The position numbers were made by a program, and so were the translations under genes. Below, piece by piece: positions 36,335 to 47,800 of a stretch of DNA of 64,000 nt. The notes beneath the pieces were generated by a model that saw only the letters and a program-made list of their open reading frames with translations, ran no database searches and was not told the origin of the DNA. This DNA comes from Osedax frankpressi (taxonomy: Eukaryota > Annelida > Polychaeta > Sabellida > Siboglinidae): NCBI GenBank assembly GCA_964035775.1, contig OZ038313.1:22880264-22944263 (forward strand), in the 5' to 3' direction. Numbering within the stretch: position 1 is the stretch's first letter; each line of letters begins with the position of its first letter.

Positions 36335-36951
36335 AATACTATAATATAGAATGCTGTATTTATTAAATAAAATATTTATATATATTTTAACTCTTAATTC
36401 ATTTTTTTAAATATTACCTTTTTCGTTGTAACACAGACTTTGAAATCATGATAAACAACGGGAATTTTATCTTTACTGAGGTGTACATCAAATTCAACAA
36501 ATGTCATTCCCTATTAAATAAGTAAGGATATTAACTCTACGTGCAGTGTAATAATAGTATTTACATACATTATTATTAGATTACTTAGATTTGAATCATG
36601 ATAACATGTTATTATTATATATTTAATTACTGATCATTATATTTATAAATATGTAAATATATGTATATATTTATACGTTATTTGCATATATTTTACGTTA
36701 TAACGTAAATTTATACGTTATACGTGCATAAAAACAGCAAATATATTACTATACAGAGTATTATATATAAAGTATTATGGTATGAATTATTAAATAGTTA
36801 TATTTGAAATAATATTTAAATCCCACATATGCCTAACTTTACATTTTATGATTATCTGTAGTATTTATATAATCCTAAACGTGTCAACGTTTTAAACAAT
36901 AAACCTAGTTAATAAGAATAACATATGTGAATAACATAAATATATATATCA

Positions 36952-37004
<53 letters not shown>

Positions 37005-38082
37005 TATATATATATATATATATATATTGTATGATCACCTTTTAGTGAAAATTAAAACTTTGCAATATATCAAAATGTTATTATAATAATAATTACATTT
37101 AATTAATTATATTAATTATATTAATACTATAAAAATAAATATATTTCAAGATTAATAATAAGTGAGTATATTACTAGTAGCCTAGTGTATATTACTATAC
37201 ATAGAATAAGGCATAGTTCATATTGTATGATGTAATAATGATGAAACCTGACTAGTAGATAATTACTAACTGTGAATAAACATATATGTATGTTTACTTA
37301 ATTTATAAAATATACTTAGCCAAACTTTTGTTAGCTAATTTATCAAAAAAGTTTCGATTTAGTTAAATATACCAAGAAATACTTAAGCAACCCGATAATG
37401 TAAATATTATAAAGTGTATTAATGTAGAAAATAAATATAATATAATTTATTTATCAAATATATTTTAAATGCAAATAAAATCATTTTTTTATTATATTCC
37501 AAAAAATCGAAATGTTAAAGTTTTTGAATATAATAAAATGAAATATTTATAAAATCATATATTACTTTTCAAATATCTTTAACTAAACATATCGAATAGC
37601 AGATGATAATTATTAACAAAATTAAATAAATAATTTAATTAAATACCAAATCTATAGCAGTATTAAATGATTTTATCGTATTTTCTTTTGTCAAAGTATT
37701 GGATGAACTTCTGTGAAAATATACATTTTAATTCCATCTTAGATATTATTAGAAGAACAAAATTAATTACGAATATTACAAAAATATTAAAATATATAAT
37801 TTAATATTATATTAACTACTAACAGTTGATTTATTTCAATGCTATTAATGTTTAGATAATAATAAAATGATAAATAATAGTAATAACCAAAATGAACAAG
37901 ATTAGATATTTTGGGTATAATGGAAATTTATTATAAAATACGTGTTAATACTTACTCATCGTAAGTCGATCCAATTCCTCTATGCCCCACGGATACTGGT
38001 TCTTTCGCTTTATTCCAGTACATCTGATATGTGTTCTCCATTGAAGTTGAAATCTTCAATGCCTTAATTAAGGTCACTTCCA
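30855..38082 (-). CDS. GPCPD1: GPCPD1 exons 7-17: GDPD catalytic barrel
   Basis: Exons in transcript order: 38082-37956, 37710-37647, 36510-36418, 35915-35844, 35669-35636, 34848-34754, 34388-34347, 34256-34117, 33905-33770, 31286-31126, 30918-30855. Catalytic motifs fall in separate exons: HRG in 7, the EFDVH...YHD pair in 9, IEFK in 13, and the WGA strand (CWGDD in human) in 16. Exon 11 (34 bp, VDHISEENNNP) sits in the variable loop before NEPFPKL and is needed to repair phase. The last exon encodes VQNNKTKEVFILDSNEVDLK and the stop. The barrel looks complete, so the enzyme is likely active. Confidence 0.95.
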
Positions 38083-39005
38083 CTATTTCAAAATAGATAC
38101 ATCTTATAAAAACAATTATATTTAATCTATACAACGTTTAAAAACTATAACAAAAATGTTTTAAAACATTGACATTATGGTTAAAGTTTATTACGATTAC
38201 TATTGATATAAATTAGTCAAATATTTTAATAATTTTAACAATACCTATGTAGAATATATTATATACGCATGTAAGTAATATATTAAATTTAAATTTAATA
38301 GAATATTATTTTGTAAAACATATTATTATATATTTTAAAGAATCAATGCTATATATAATTATTAAATATAAAACTTCTATAATTGGTTTAAAGGTATTGC
38401 AATATAATTTACGGGTTCTCTATTTTAAAACAATATTTATAAAATTACTCTTATATTTATCTATTTGTTATAAAGGTACCAGATCTCTGAAATCTTGTAA
38501 TTAATTAATTACTATTTTACAATTCAAATCTACGTATTTTAAGGTTTACAAATATATTTTCATCGAAATATTAATTTTTATAATATGCTATTTTTATATA
38601 TTTAATATTTAATAATTTTAGAATATATGTTTTTTAAATAGAAACTACGGATCATATTGAAATAATCTTAAACTGTTTTATATTTAATAATTATATTTTA
38701 TTTTATCAATCAAAATACAAAGTTCATGTAATGTTCTATACAATCGTATCCAATTAAATTTCTTATTTATTTTTTCACATGACTTATAATTAATCCAAGG
38801 CTACATTTATTTATACCCAATAAAGTATCCAGGTCATGTTAGTTTATCGGTGATATAACAAAAGAGAAAATATATTAGATATTATATTTGTATTATTTAT
38901 AACAGAGTATTTTAGTTATATTTTATTTAATTGATTGATTAACATATATTACTATATTATATAGAATATATAAGAGAATAAATTGGCTAATGAAATTTGC
39001 AGTCA

Positions 39006-39063
<58 letters not shown>

Positions 39064-40183
39064 ATATTAATTAATTCTATTCATTTCAAATTACTTATTA
39101 GATATATATAATATATGAGACGTATACATTTTGTAATCTATCATTTATTATTCTAATTTATAATCATAAGTGAAATCGATTACAGAAATATGATATAACA
39201 AAAGAGAAAATATATTAGATATTAAAGGTTTCCGTATATTTATAAATGTATTATAATGGATACATTGTAGTATTCTCGGTATTTACCATAGTAACTAAAA
39301 CTACTTAATTTACATAATACTTATTTTATTTTATATTATTGAACACTATGTATTTTAGTTATATTTTTTACTTAATTGATTGATAAACATATATTACTAC
39401 AGTATGTATATTATTACAAAATAACAAACAAGTTACTTTAATATTTAATTATCAACCAAATTAATTTGATATAGTACCATTTATTTTATTGTAAATTAGT
39501 TTATTTATTTAAATAAATTAATGTAAATTAACAATGAATTACGATGATAGTAATATACAGCGAAAATAAATATCATAAATATGTATGCATTAGGGTAAGA
39601 TAAGTATTACAATATAGTTATCACAAATAAAGTTAGAATAAAAAATGCACACAATATGATGCTTAAAAACATATACTACGAGAATATATAAGAGAATAAA
39701 TTGGCAAATTGAAATTTGTAGTCCTAATTATATATATATATATATAATTTATATATTAATTAATTCTATTCATTTCAAATTACTTATTATATATATATAA
39801 TATATGAGAGGTATAGATTTTGTAATCTATCATTTATTATTCTAATTTATAATCATAAGTGAAATCGATTACAGAAATATGATCATTGGTTTTCAATTTA
39901 CAAACATTTTAATTCTCCAATTGGTCTATTTTTAATAGTGATTGGTAAATTTCTCTGTGTATTCAATAGAACATCGCTTGGTAACATGAATGCACTTCCA
40001 ATAAGTATAGGTGGCTGAGTAACATCTACGCTATTTTCTAAGTAAATCTCAAATTGAAATCCCTATAGATTTTATTTTTACAGTAATTATAATTTTGTTT
40101 TGGAAGTAAATAATTATTCTTATTTGTTAGTATATATCAATTATATTCCATCCACAATATTATATATATATATATATATTCCA

Positions 40184-40231
<48 letters not shown>

Positions 40232-43200
40232 TACTATTATTTAATAATATAGTCATAATTTTTTCTAAATTAAAATATTTTAATCTAACTATTAAATTAT
40301 GTTGAAATGTCCTAGTTTTAAAAACAATATAATCATTTGATGATATTGCAATACCAAATTCGTGCTGTTCTTTAAAGTAAACTTCTTCAGATTTCAAATT
40401 CTTCGTGATATGTAACAATATTAATATATTGCTTTTAATTATATTACATTATGAATTTAAATTAAACTATTATGAATATTATTATATTAATAATATTAAA
40501 TACTATTAAAATAAGATTATTATTTAAACGTTAGTGTACCAATTAATTATATAAAAGTATGTTTCATTAGGTGGTAAATAGATAATACTAAATATAATAT
40601 ACCATTTGTATATAAATTACTCATTTAATTGCTAAACCCTTGACCGGCAACACACTTGACAATATCAAAACCAACCGAAACCGAAACACCATTTGAGATA
40701 TCACATTTACTCAACGCCAAGTTGGGCGCCGATTCCGTAGCCGTACTAATCTGTGTGTTTTGGGATATATTCGAAAATCGTACCCCTCAAATGACGATTT
40801 CATCTCTAAAGATCCGGTGAACATGGAGTTAATATCACCTTGGAGTCATAGTATTGATCATACCTGTCAAATATTAATATTGATACAGAATGCCTGGATG
40901 TACCCTAGAAATCACCAAGCTATCCGATGTCATTTTTATTTCATTGTTTGATTTTTGTAATAACAAAATTTGATATTTTTAATTCAATTAATTTCAATTC
41001 AATCTCAGCTTATTGTGATTCTAATATTTACAGGTCCTTCACTTCTAAATTCTATTAGAAGTTTACGTCTTAACTTACATTGTAATCTGAATGTGATCAG
41101 ATGTTAGTTCATTCCATATACCGGCTTCTAAAATAAGTAAGACAATATATTATCAAATAATGAATATATTTGACAATAATTGTTTTTATCACTAATGATT
41201 TTATGATTTACTATCAATAATTGTCCATGGTAAATTATACGAATGCACTATAATAATAATTACTACATACATCATATTAAAAAGAATAATTAATTATATA
41301 TTTCCAATTTCAATTATGATTAACCAAAATAAAAAATATTTAATACCAATTAGTATTATTATTATATTTTTTATTTTAGGATATATTATTTTTATATTTC
41401 AAAAAATACATTCAGATTGCGTATATATAATATGTGATTTAAATACTATTAAACTCGTACTATATTATTGTTATCCAAAGTTGTTAGATTTTGATACTAT
41501 ACCCATTGATATAATAGTTTTATAAAATAAATCAAAAATAAATAGTAATATTAAAGAAAGTATACAATGCAATATTATATTACCACTATATTAGTTTTTT
41601 TTATTGTATGGTGAAAGTTAAAATTTATTTTATTTGCACTGCGAATATATTATGCTCATTTCTTATTTAAAATAATAAAATAAGATTGTTTAATAGTTAT
41701 ATTAGTTATTTACTTGCAAATACCGAAAACTGTAGTTTTGTTTTTATATAGACAAATAAAAAAATACCAAGAATATTTCAATTATATATCACTTTTTTAA
41801 CCTCTTGGAATCGCATATCCATTAGTTTGCATTTGATTCTATAGCCACTATTTATATGATCTCGTTTCCAAATTTTAATCGGATCTTCAAGTAGAGTTAT
41901 ACGAATCTCAGTTTGATTAGTCAACCATCCGATATCCAATTGGTAAACACCATCTGATTTTAATCATAATCGTAGATTATACAACATTTAGTATATGTTT
42001 AGAATTACCAAATAACCAAATACTACTATTATTGTAATTTAACTTTAATATTGCTATCAAATATTAACTCCATTTAAATGAAGTACGATATATGTTTAAA
42101 ATATATAATTAACACTGTAATCAATTAAATTCAAATGTTATATTATATATTATTATATTCACATATTGTATACTTATTATTATTATTGGATTTAATATTT
42201 TTAAATTTTGTTCATACTAAATTAAAAATATTAAAAAATATAAGTTAATCTCATTAACATATTTAATTTAAAAATAATATTATTAAAATAATTAAACTAA
42301 ATACATATATATTATACATATACATATATACATATATATATTCAATGAATTTTAGTATGAATAATATAATAGTTAAATAAATTTATAGGTGATTAAATGA
42401 TTCTATTTCAAGTTCTATTTCAAAATTGAATACGAATAATATTTGTTAAAAGTATTTGTTAAACCAAATACTACTATTATTGTAATCTAACTTTAATATT
42501 TATATCACATATTAACTCAATTTAAATGAAGTACGATACATGTTTAAAATATATAATTAACACTTTAATCAATTAAATTTAAATGTTATATCACATATAT
42601 TATATATTATTATATTCACATATTATTGATATTAGAATTAATAATATTTTAAAATATCGTTCATACTAAATAAAAAAAAGTTTAAAATATAAGTTAAACA
42701 AATTAACACATTTTATTTAAAAATAATATTGTTAAAATAATTAAAATAAATACATATATTCAATGAATTTTAGTATAAATAATAGCTAAGTAAATATTAG
42801 CTAAACATGATAGTAACTTTTCTAGTTAAATCATTAACATTTTATTTATAGAAATTTAAGATAATTTTGAATGAATTTATAATAATTATTAATGGAGATG
42901 AATTAACTTATAAATGAATAAAATAAATGTATTTCAGTTTGTTGAAATTATATTTGAAAAGATTAAAGTCATTTTGGTTAATATCAATTATAATGATCTC
43001 CGTAAAATGAAGCCGTCCCCCCATGATTCCCCAGTCTCCAAATTTTACCACATTCATATTTGTAAGTTTTAATTAAAATGTAGCATTAAATCATAACATA
43101 ATTTAGATTAATAATAGGATTTCCAAATAGATCATGTAATTGGTAGAAACATTATGGATAAATGTCTAATAAAATATATAATAATATAAAAAATATAAAT

Positions 43201-43410
43201 ATGATAAATATTTCATATTAGATAGTATGTTATTCAATGTTTAGTCGATATTAGAGTATAACAGTTTAAATATTATCAATAAGAATTAGCAAAATAAAAG
43301 TGTTATTATTTAAAATTAATTTAAGGTATTATTTATTTGAAATATAAAATAAAAAAAACAAAAAAAAACAATCAGAATCAAACTCTTAAATTTATAAAAT
43401 ATTGTATAAG

Positions 43411-43450
<40 letters not shown>

Positions 43451-43588
43451 CAATTTTAAACGTCATTTAAATAATAAAAAAAATATAAAAATTATGTAAA
43501 TTCATATATTAACTCTGGTATCCATATTCTGATTCAGGTATATCAATAATTGTATTATCTGTATATTGCATTTATGAATTGTATATTT

Positions 43589-43625
<37 letters not shown>

Positions 43626-44038
43626 TATAAAATATATAAATTATATAATATCTCATAATCTATGTAGTATATTAACCAAAATTCTTAATTTTAAAATATC
43701 TTGGAGTGATGTGTGTTTCCCAGGTATCTATCATTATATCAGCTGACTGAGTAATCTGGTCATCTATTTATGTTAGAAATATTAAATACTAAAATTAATG
43801 ACTAAATTGATTAAATCATGGTAATTCTGTGATTACTCGAGTACCAACAGGAATATATAGTAGACATAGAGCTAAGATTATCGTTCTCCATATTTCTATC
43901 CTCGGTACGTTTGTATTTAGTAGCTATGAAATAACGATATCGCAATACGTCTTTAGTAATTTCCACTGATATCTTCCATACGTTCCTGCAAAAGAGTTAT
44001 TTATTTGAATGTATTTCATGAAATATATATTAAGTATT

Positions 44039-44101
<63 letters not shown>

Positions 44102-44360
44102 AATTACAACATAGGTCAATCACATATTCACACATTGGTAATTATATAGAATAAGATCAATATAGTACATTTTTAAAACTATTAAAAAAGTTTCCTTGAA
44201 TTCTGAATTATTTTAACCTTTTATCCTTGATTCTTTTCATACATAATGCATTTTCATACTTCCAATAACCGAGTTCTTTGCAATTACCAACCAAGTACAG
44301 TTTCTTCCACTTATCGTTCAGTTGTTTACTAGTAGAAACGGTGAAAACAAGAATTGGCAT
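30855..44360 (-). CDS. GPCPD1: Glycerophosphocholine phosphodiesterase GPCPD1-like, 17 exons, complete
   Basis: Cytosolic enzyme expected to hydrolyse glycerophosphocholine to glycerol-3-phosphate and choline. The architecture matches GPCPD1/GDE5: an N-terminal CBM20 carbohydrate-binding module, a linker domain, then a GDPD TIM barrel. Seventeen GT-AG exons join with consistent phases into exactly 605 codons including the stop (human: 672 residues). Diagnostic segments: LYLVGNCKELGYWKYENALC, DTWETHITPRYF, GVYQLDIGWLTNQTEIRITL, VSVGHRGIGSTYDE, ENTIKSF, MTFVEFDVHLSKDKIPVVYH with D following, NEPFPKL, VLIEFKY, RRILLASFHPNICTM, RLKQNKYPVILLCQG, ELYPDLMDLRARD. The GDPD catalytic set is present: HRG, E and D of EFDVH, H of YHD, E of IEFK. 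No signal peptide or membrane span. The first ATG (44,360) gives the expected short lead into CBM20. Confidence 0.96.
32030..32166. repeat. 27-bp repeat in GPCPD1 intron 15
   Basis: About five copies of a 27-bp unit around AAGACTATATTAAGATACAA, alternating between TATAGTT and TATATTT junctions, with AGACTACATT variants at both ends. Confidence 0.88.
32835..33012. repeat. Hairpin and adjoining GCGTTATAAA repeat in GPCPD1 intron 15
   Basis: Perfect 11-bp arms TTTCCTTACGC (32,835-32,845) and GCGTAAGGAAA (32,862-32,872) with a 16-base loop. They are followed by about 2.5 copies of a 33-bp unit in which GCGTTATAAA and GTGTTATAAA alternate. The arm sequence (ACGCTTTATA) is related to the repeat on the other strand. 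Confidence 0.85.
36956..37027. repeat. (TA)n tracts in the introns of GPCPD1
   Basis: This is the longest of many (TA)n tracts. Others are at about 33,699-33,741, 35,731-35,771, 36,294-36,332, 39,010-39,056, 39,729-39,748, 40,160-40,225, 43,417-43,443, 43,591-43,621 and 44,041-44,103. Almost every GPCPD1 intron above 500 bp has one. They can extrude as cruciforms and are prone to length change. Confidence 0.95.
38963..39889. repeat. Local duplication of about 210-230 bp in GPCPD1 intron 6
   Basis: About 38,963-39,193 (AGAATATATAAGAGAATAAA through ATAATCATAAGTGAAATCGA and ACAGAAATATGAT) recurs at about 39,679-39,882 with few changes except (TA)n length. A second short duplicate, GATATAACAAAAGAGAAAAT plus TATTAGAT, is at 38,851 and 39,191. 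No terminal repeats or coding capacity were seen, so this is a plain segmental duplication. Confidence 0.85.
39906..44360 (-). CDS. GPCPD1: GPCPD1 exons 1-6: CBM20 module and linker domain
   Basis: Exons in transcript order: 44360-44218 (start ATG), 43985-43849, 43763-43677, 41953-41802, 40400-40290, 40062-39906. Exon 1 has the CBM20 core (LYLVGNCKELGYW). Exons 2-3 supply the next strands (VWKISVEITKDVLRYRYF; TWETHITPRYFKI). Exons 3 and 4 join as NFGD GVYQLDIGWLT, matching QFGIHNGVETLDSGWLT of the human enzyme. Exons 5-6 carry the linker domain (KEQHEFGIAISSNDYIVFK; SAFMLPSDVLLNTQRNLPI). The acceptor before 40,400 (CACGAAG) lacks a polypyrimidine tract, so that border is the least certain. 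Confidence 0.92.
40640..40950. other. GC-richer unexplained patch in GPCPD1 intron 4
   Basis: About 310 bases of mixed composition, including CCGGCAACACACTTGAC and GTTGGGCGCCGATTCCG, in otherwise AT-rich intron. A 63-codon + strand frame (40,760-40,951) lies in it. The GPCPD1 phases close without it, and I recognise no protein. It could be a decayed exon, a piece of another gene, or a regulatory element. Confidence 0.4.
42007..42787. repeat. Local duplication of about 330-360 bp in GPCPD1 intron 3
   Basis: About 42,007-42,366 (from AACCAAATACTACTATTATT to ATTCAATGAATTTTAGTAT) recurs at about 42,462-42,787, with roughly 10 percent differences and small indels. Shared landmarks: AAATGAAGTACGATA, ATATATAATTAACACT, GTTCATACTAAA, CAATGAATTTTAGTAT. 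No terminal inverted repeats or protein-coding frame. The copies lie about 455 bases apart, so it could be a tandem duplication with a spacer or two copies of a short unknown element. Confidence 0.82.
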
Positions 44361-44870
44361 AGTGTTAGCAATCTAACATGTAATATGCGATATATTAGAC
44401 ATACTAAGTGTTAACAAAAGTAAATATAAACTAAAGTTACGTAAATTTGGATATTTGGTAATTTCGAAATAAAATAAATAATACAAAAATAAAATTTTAA
44501 TTTTAATTAACATATATAATTTTAACACTATAGATTATTTATATATATTTATTTATATTATTTATATATATTCTAATATTCTATGAGTAAATATATATTA
44601 CTCATTTATTATACATTCAAAAGAAATACCTGATAATTTCATTTTAACTACTTATTCTTCAGGTACATATAGTGATATGTACCTGAAGTGATATGTACGG
44701 ACAGTGTCCGTATCTATGGTATTTTTGATTTAAATTATATTATTATTATTTTAAACTCCCTTTCAATGTTTTAATATATTAGTAATTAATAAATTTATTA
44801 TATTCATATATTAATATTATTTACCACTCGTATTCTATTGTGTGAATTATATAAATTAATAAGCATATTT
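44361..44870. other. Upstream region of GPCPD1
   Basis: The 510 bases between the GPCPD1 start codon and the giant array; AT-rich. No TATA box or initiator can be called in such composition. If transcription starts here, this is promoter and 5' UTR. If it starts beyond the array, this holds a 5' intron end; CATGTTAG just before the ATG on the - strand offers a possible acceptor. Confidence 0.5.
44658..44712. promoter_or_regulatory. Two adjacent perfect inverted repeats upstream of GPCPD1
   Basis: First: arms TTCAGGTACATAT (44,658-44,670) and ATATGTACCTGAA (44,675-44,687), loop AGTG. Second: arms TACGGACA (44,696-44,703) and TGTCCGTA (44,705-44,712) around one G. A direct repeat GTGATATGTAC links them (44,72-82 and 88-98 of this block, that is 44,672-44,682 and 44,688-44,698). 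About 300-350 bases upstream of the start codon. They could bind a dimeric regulator or form hairpins; no known site is recognised. Confidence 0.6.
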
Positions 44871-47800
44871 GACCTCACCTCACTTATCCTCGTTAGGCTT
44901 AGCTTCAACTCACTTAGCCTCACCTCACTTAGCCTCACCTCACTTAGCCTCACTTAGCCTCACCTCACTTAGCCACACCTCACTTAGCCTCACTTAGCCT
45001 CACCTCACTTAGCCTCACCTCACTTAGCCTCACCTCACTTAGCCTCACCTCACTTAGCCTCACTTAGCCTCACCTTACTTAGCCTCACCTCACTTAGCCT
45101 CACTTAGCCTCACCTCACTTAGCCTCACCTCACTTAGCCTCACCTCACTTAGCCTCACCTCACTTAGCCTCACCTCACTTAGCCTCACTTAGCCTCACCT
45201 CACTTAGCCTCACCTTACTTAGCCTCACCTCACTTAGCCTCACTTAGCCTCACCTCACTTAGCCTCACCTCACTTAGCCTCACTTAGCCTCACCTCACTT
45301 AGCCTCACCTCACTTAGCCTCACCTCACTTAGCCTCACCTCACTTAGCCTCACCTCACTTAGCCTCACCTCACTTAGCCTCACCTCACTTAGCCTCACCT
45401 CACTTAGCCTCACCACACTTAGCCTCACCTCACTTAGCCTCACTTAGCCTCACCTCACTTAGCCTCACCTCACTTAGCCTCACCTCACTTAGCCTCACCT
45501 CACTTAGCCTCACCTCACTTAGCCTCACTTAGCCTCACCTCACTTAGCCTCACCTCACTTAGCCTCACCTCACTTAGCCTCACCTCACTTAGCCTCACCT
45601 CACTTAGCCTCACCTCACTTAGTCTCACCTCACTTAGCCTCAGCTCACTTAGTCTCACCTCACTTAGCCTCACCTCACTTAGCCTTACCTCACTTAGCCT
45701 CACCTCACTTAGCCTCACCTCACTTAGCCTCACTTAGCCTCACCTCACTTAGCCTCACCTCACTTAGCCTCACCTCACTTAGCTTCACCTCACTTAGCCT
45801 CACCTCACTTAGCCTCACCTCACTTAGCCTCACTTAGCCTCACCTCACTTAGCCTCACCTCACTTAGCCTCACCTCACTTAGCCTCACCTCACTTAGCCT
45901 CACCTCACTTAGCCTCACCACACTTAGCCTCACCTCACTTAGCCTCACCTCACTTAGCCTCACCTCACTTAGCCTCACCTCACTTATTCTCACCTCACTT
46001 AGCCTCAGCTAACTTAGTCTCACCTCACTTAGCCTCACCTCACTTAGCCTTACCTCACATAGCCTCACCTCACTTAGCCTCACCTCACTTAGCCTCACCT
46101 CACTTAGCCTCACCTCACTTAGCCTCACCTCACTTAGCCTCACCACACTTAGCCTCAACTCACTTAGCTTCACCTCACTTAACTTCACTTAGCCTCACCT
46201 CACTTAGCCTCACCTTACTTAGCCTCACCTCACTTAGCCTCACCTCACTTAGCCTCACCTCACTTAGCCTCAACTCACTTAGCTTCACCTCACTTAGCCT
46301 CACTTAGCCTCACCTCACTTAGCCTCACCTCACTTAGCCTCACCTCACTTAGCCACACCTCACTTAGCCTCACCTCACTTAGCCTCACCTCACTTAGCCT
46401 CACCTCACTTAGCCTCACTTAGCCTCACCTCACTTAGCCTCACCTCACTAGGCCTCACCTCACTTAGCCTCACTTAGCTTCACTTAGCTTCACTTAGCTT
46501 CACCTCACTTAGCCTCACCTCACTTAGCCTCACCTCACTTAGCCTCACCTCACTTAGCCTCACCTCACTTAGCCTCACCTCACTTAGCCTCACCTCACTT
46601 AGTCTCAACTCACTTAGCCTCTCCTCACTTAGCTTCACCTCACTTAGCCTCAACTCACTTAGCCTCACCTCACTTAGCCTCACCTCACTTAGCCTCACCT
46701 CACTTAGCCTCACCTCACTTAGCCTTACCTCACTTAGCCTCACCCCACTTAGCCTCACTTAGCCTCACTTAGCCTCACCTCACTTAGCCTCACCTCACTT
46801 AGCCTCACTTCACTTAGCCTCACCTCACTTAGCCTCACCTCACTTAGCCTCACCTCACTTAGCCTCACCTCACTTAGCCTCACTTAGCCTCACCTCACTT
46901 AGCCTCACCACACTTAGCCTCACCTCACTTAGCCCCACCTCACTTAGCCTCACCTCACTTAGCCTCACCTCACTTAGCCTCACCACACTTAGCCTCACCT
47001 CACTTAGCCTCACCTCACTTAGCCTCACCTCACTTAGCCTCACCTCACTTAGTCTCACCTCACTTAGCCTCACCTCACTTAGCCTCTCCTCACTTAGCTT
47101 CACCTAAATTAGCCTCACCTCACTTAGCCTCACCTCACTTAGCCTCACCACACTTAGCCTCACCTCACTTAGCCTCACCTCACTTAGCCACAACTCACTT
47201 AGCCTCACCTCACTTAGCCTCACCTCACTTAGCCTCACTTCACTTAGCCTCACCTCACTTAGCCTCTCTTAGCCTCACCTCACTCAGCCTCTCCTCACTT
47301 AGCCTCACCTCACTTAGCCTCACTTAGCATCACCTCACTTAGCCTCACCTCACTTAGCCTCACCTCACTTAGCCTCACTTAGCCTCACCTCACTTAGCCT
47401 CACCTCACTTAGCCTCACCTCACTTAGCCTCACTTAGCCTCACCTCACTTAGCCTCACCTCACTTAGCCTCACCTCACTTAGCTTCACCTCACTTAGCCT
47501 CACCTCACTTAGCTTCACCTCACTTAGCCTCACCTCACTTAGCCTCACCTCACTTAGCCTCACCTCACTTAGCCTCACCTCACTTAACTTAGCCTCACCT
47601 CACTTAGCCTCACCTCACTTAGCCTCACCTCACTTAGCCTCACCTCACTTAGCCTCACCTCACTTAGCCTCACCTCACTTAGCCTCACTTCACTTAGCCT
47701 CACTTAGCCTCACCTCACTTAGCCTCACTTAGCCTCACCTCACTTAGCCTCACCTCACTTAGCCTCACCTCACTTAGCCTCACCTCACTTAGCCTCACCT

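Noticed and set aside
41079-41127. Possible extra GPCPD1 exon (AGIWNELTSDHIQIT)
   Set aside because: Good splice sites, but its phase does not fit the neighbours, while the 17-exon model closes exactly to 605 codons without it. A minor isoform cannot be excluded.
42905-43035. Exon-like - strand segment with FGDWGIMGGRLHFTE, resembling the QFGIHNG motif of GPCPD1
   Set aside because: It has no usable donor before a stop, and exons 43763-43677 and 41953-41802 join directly as NFGD GVYQLD.
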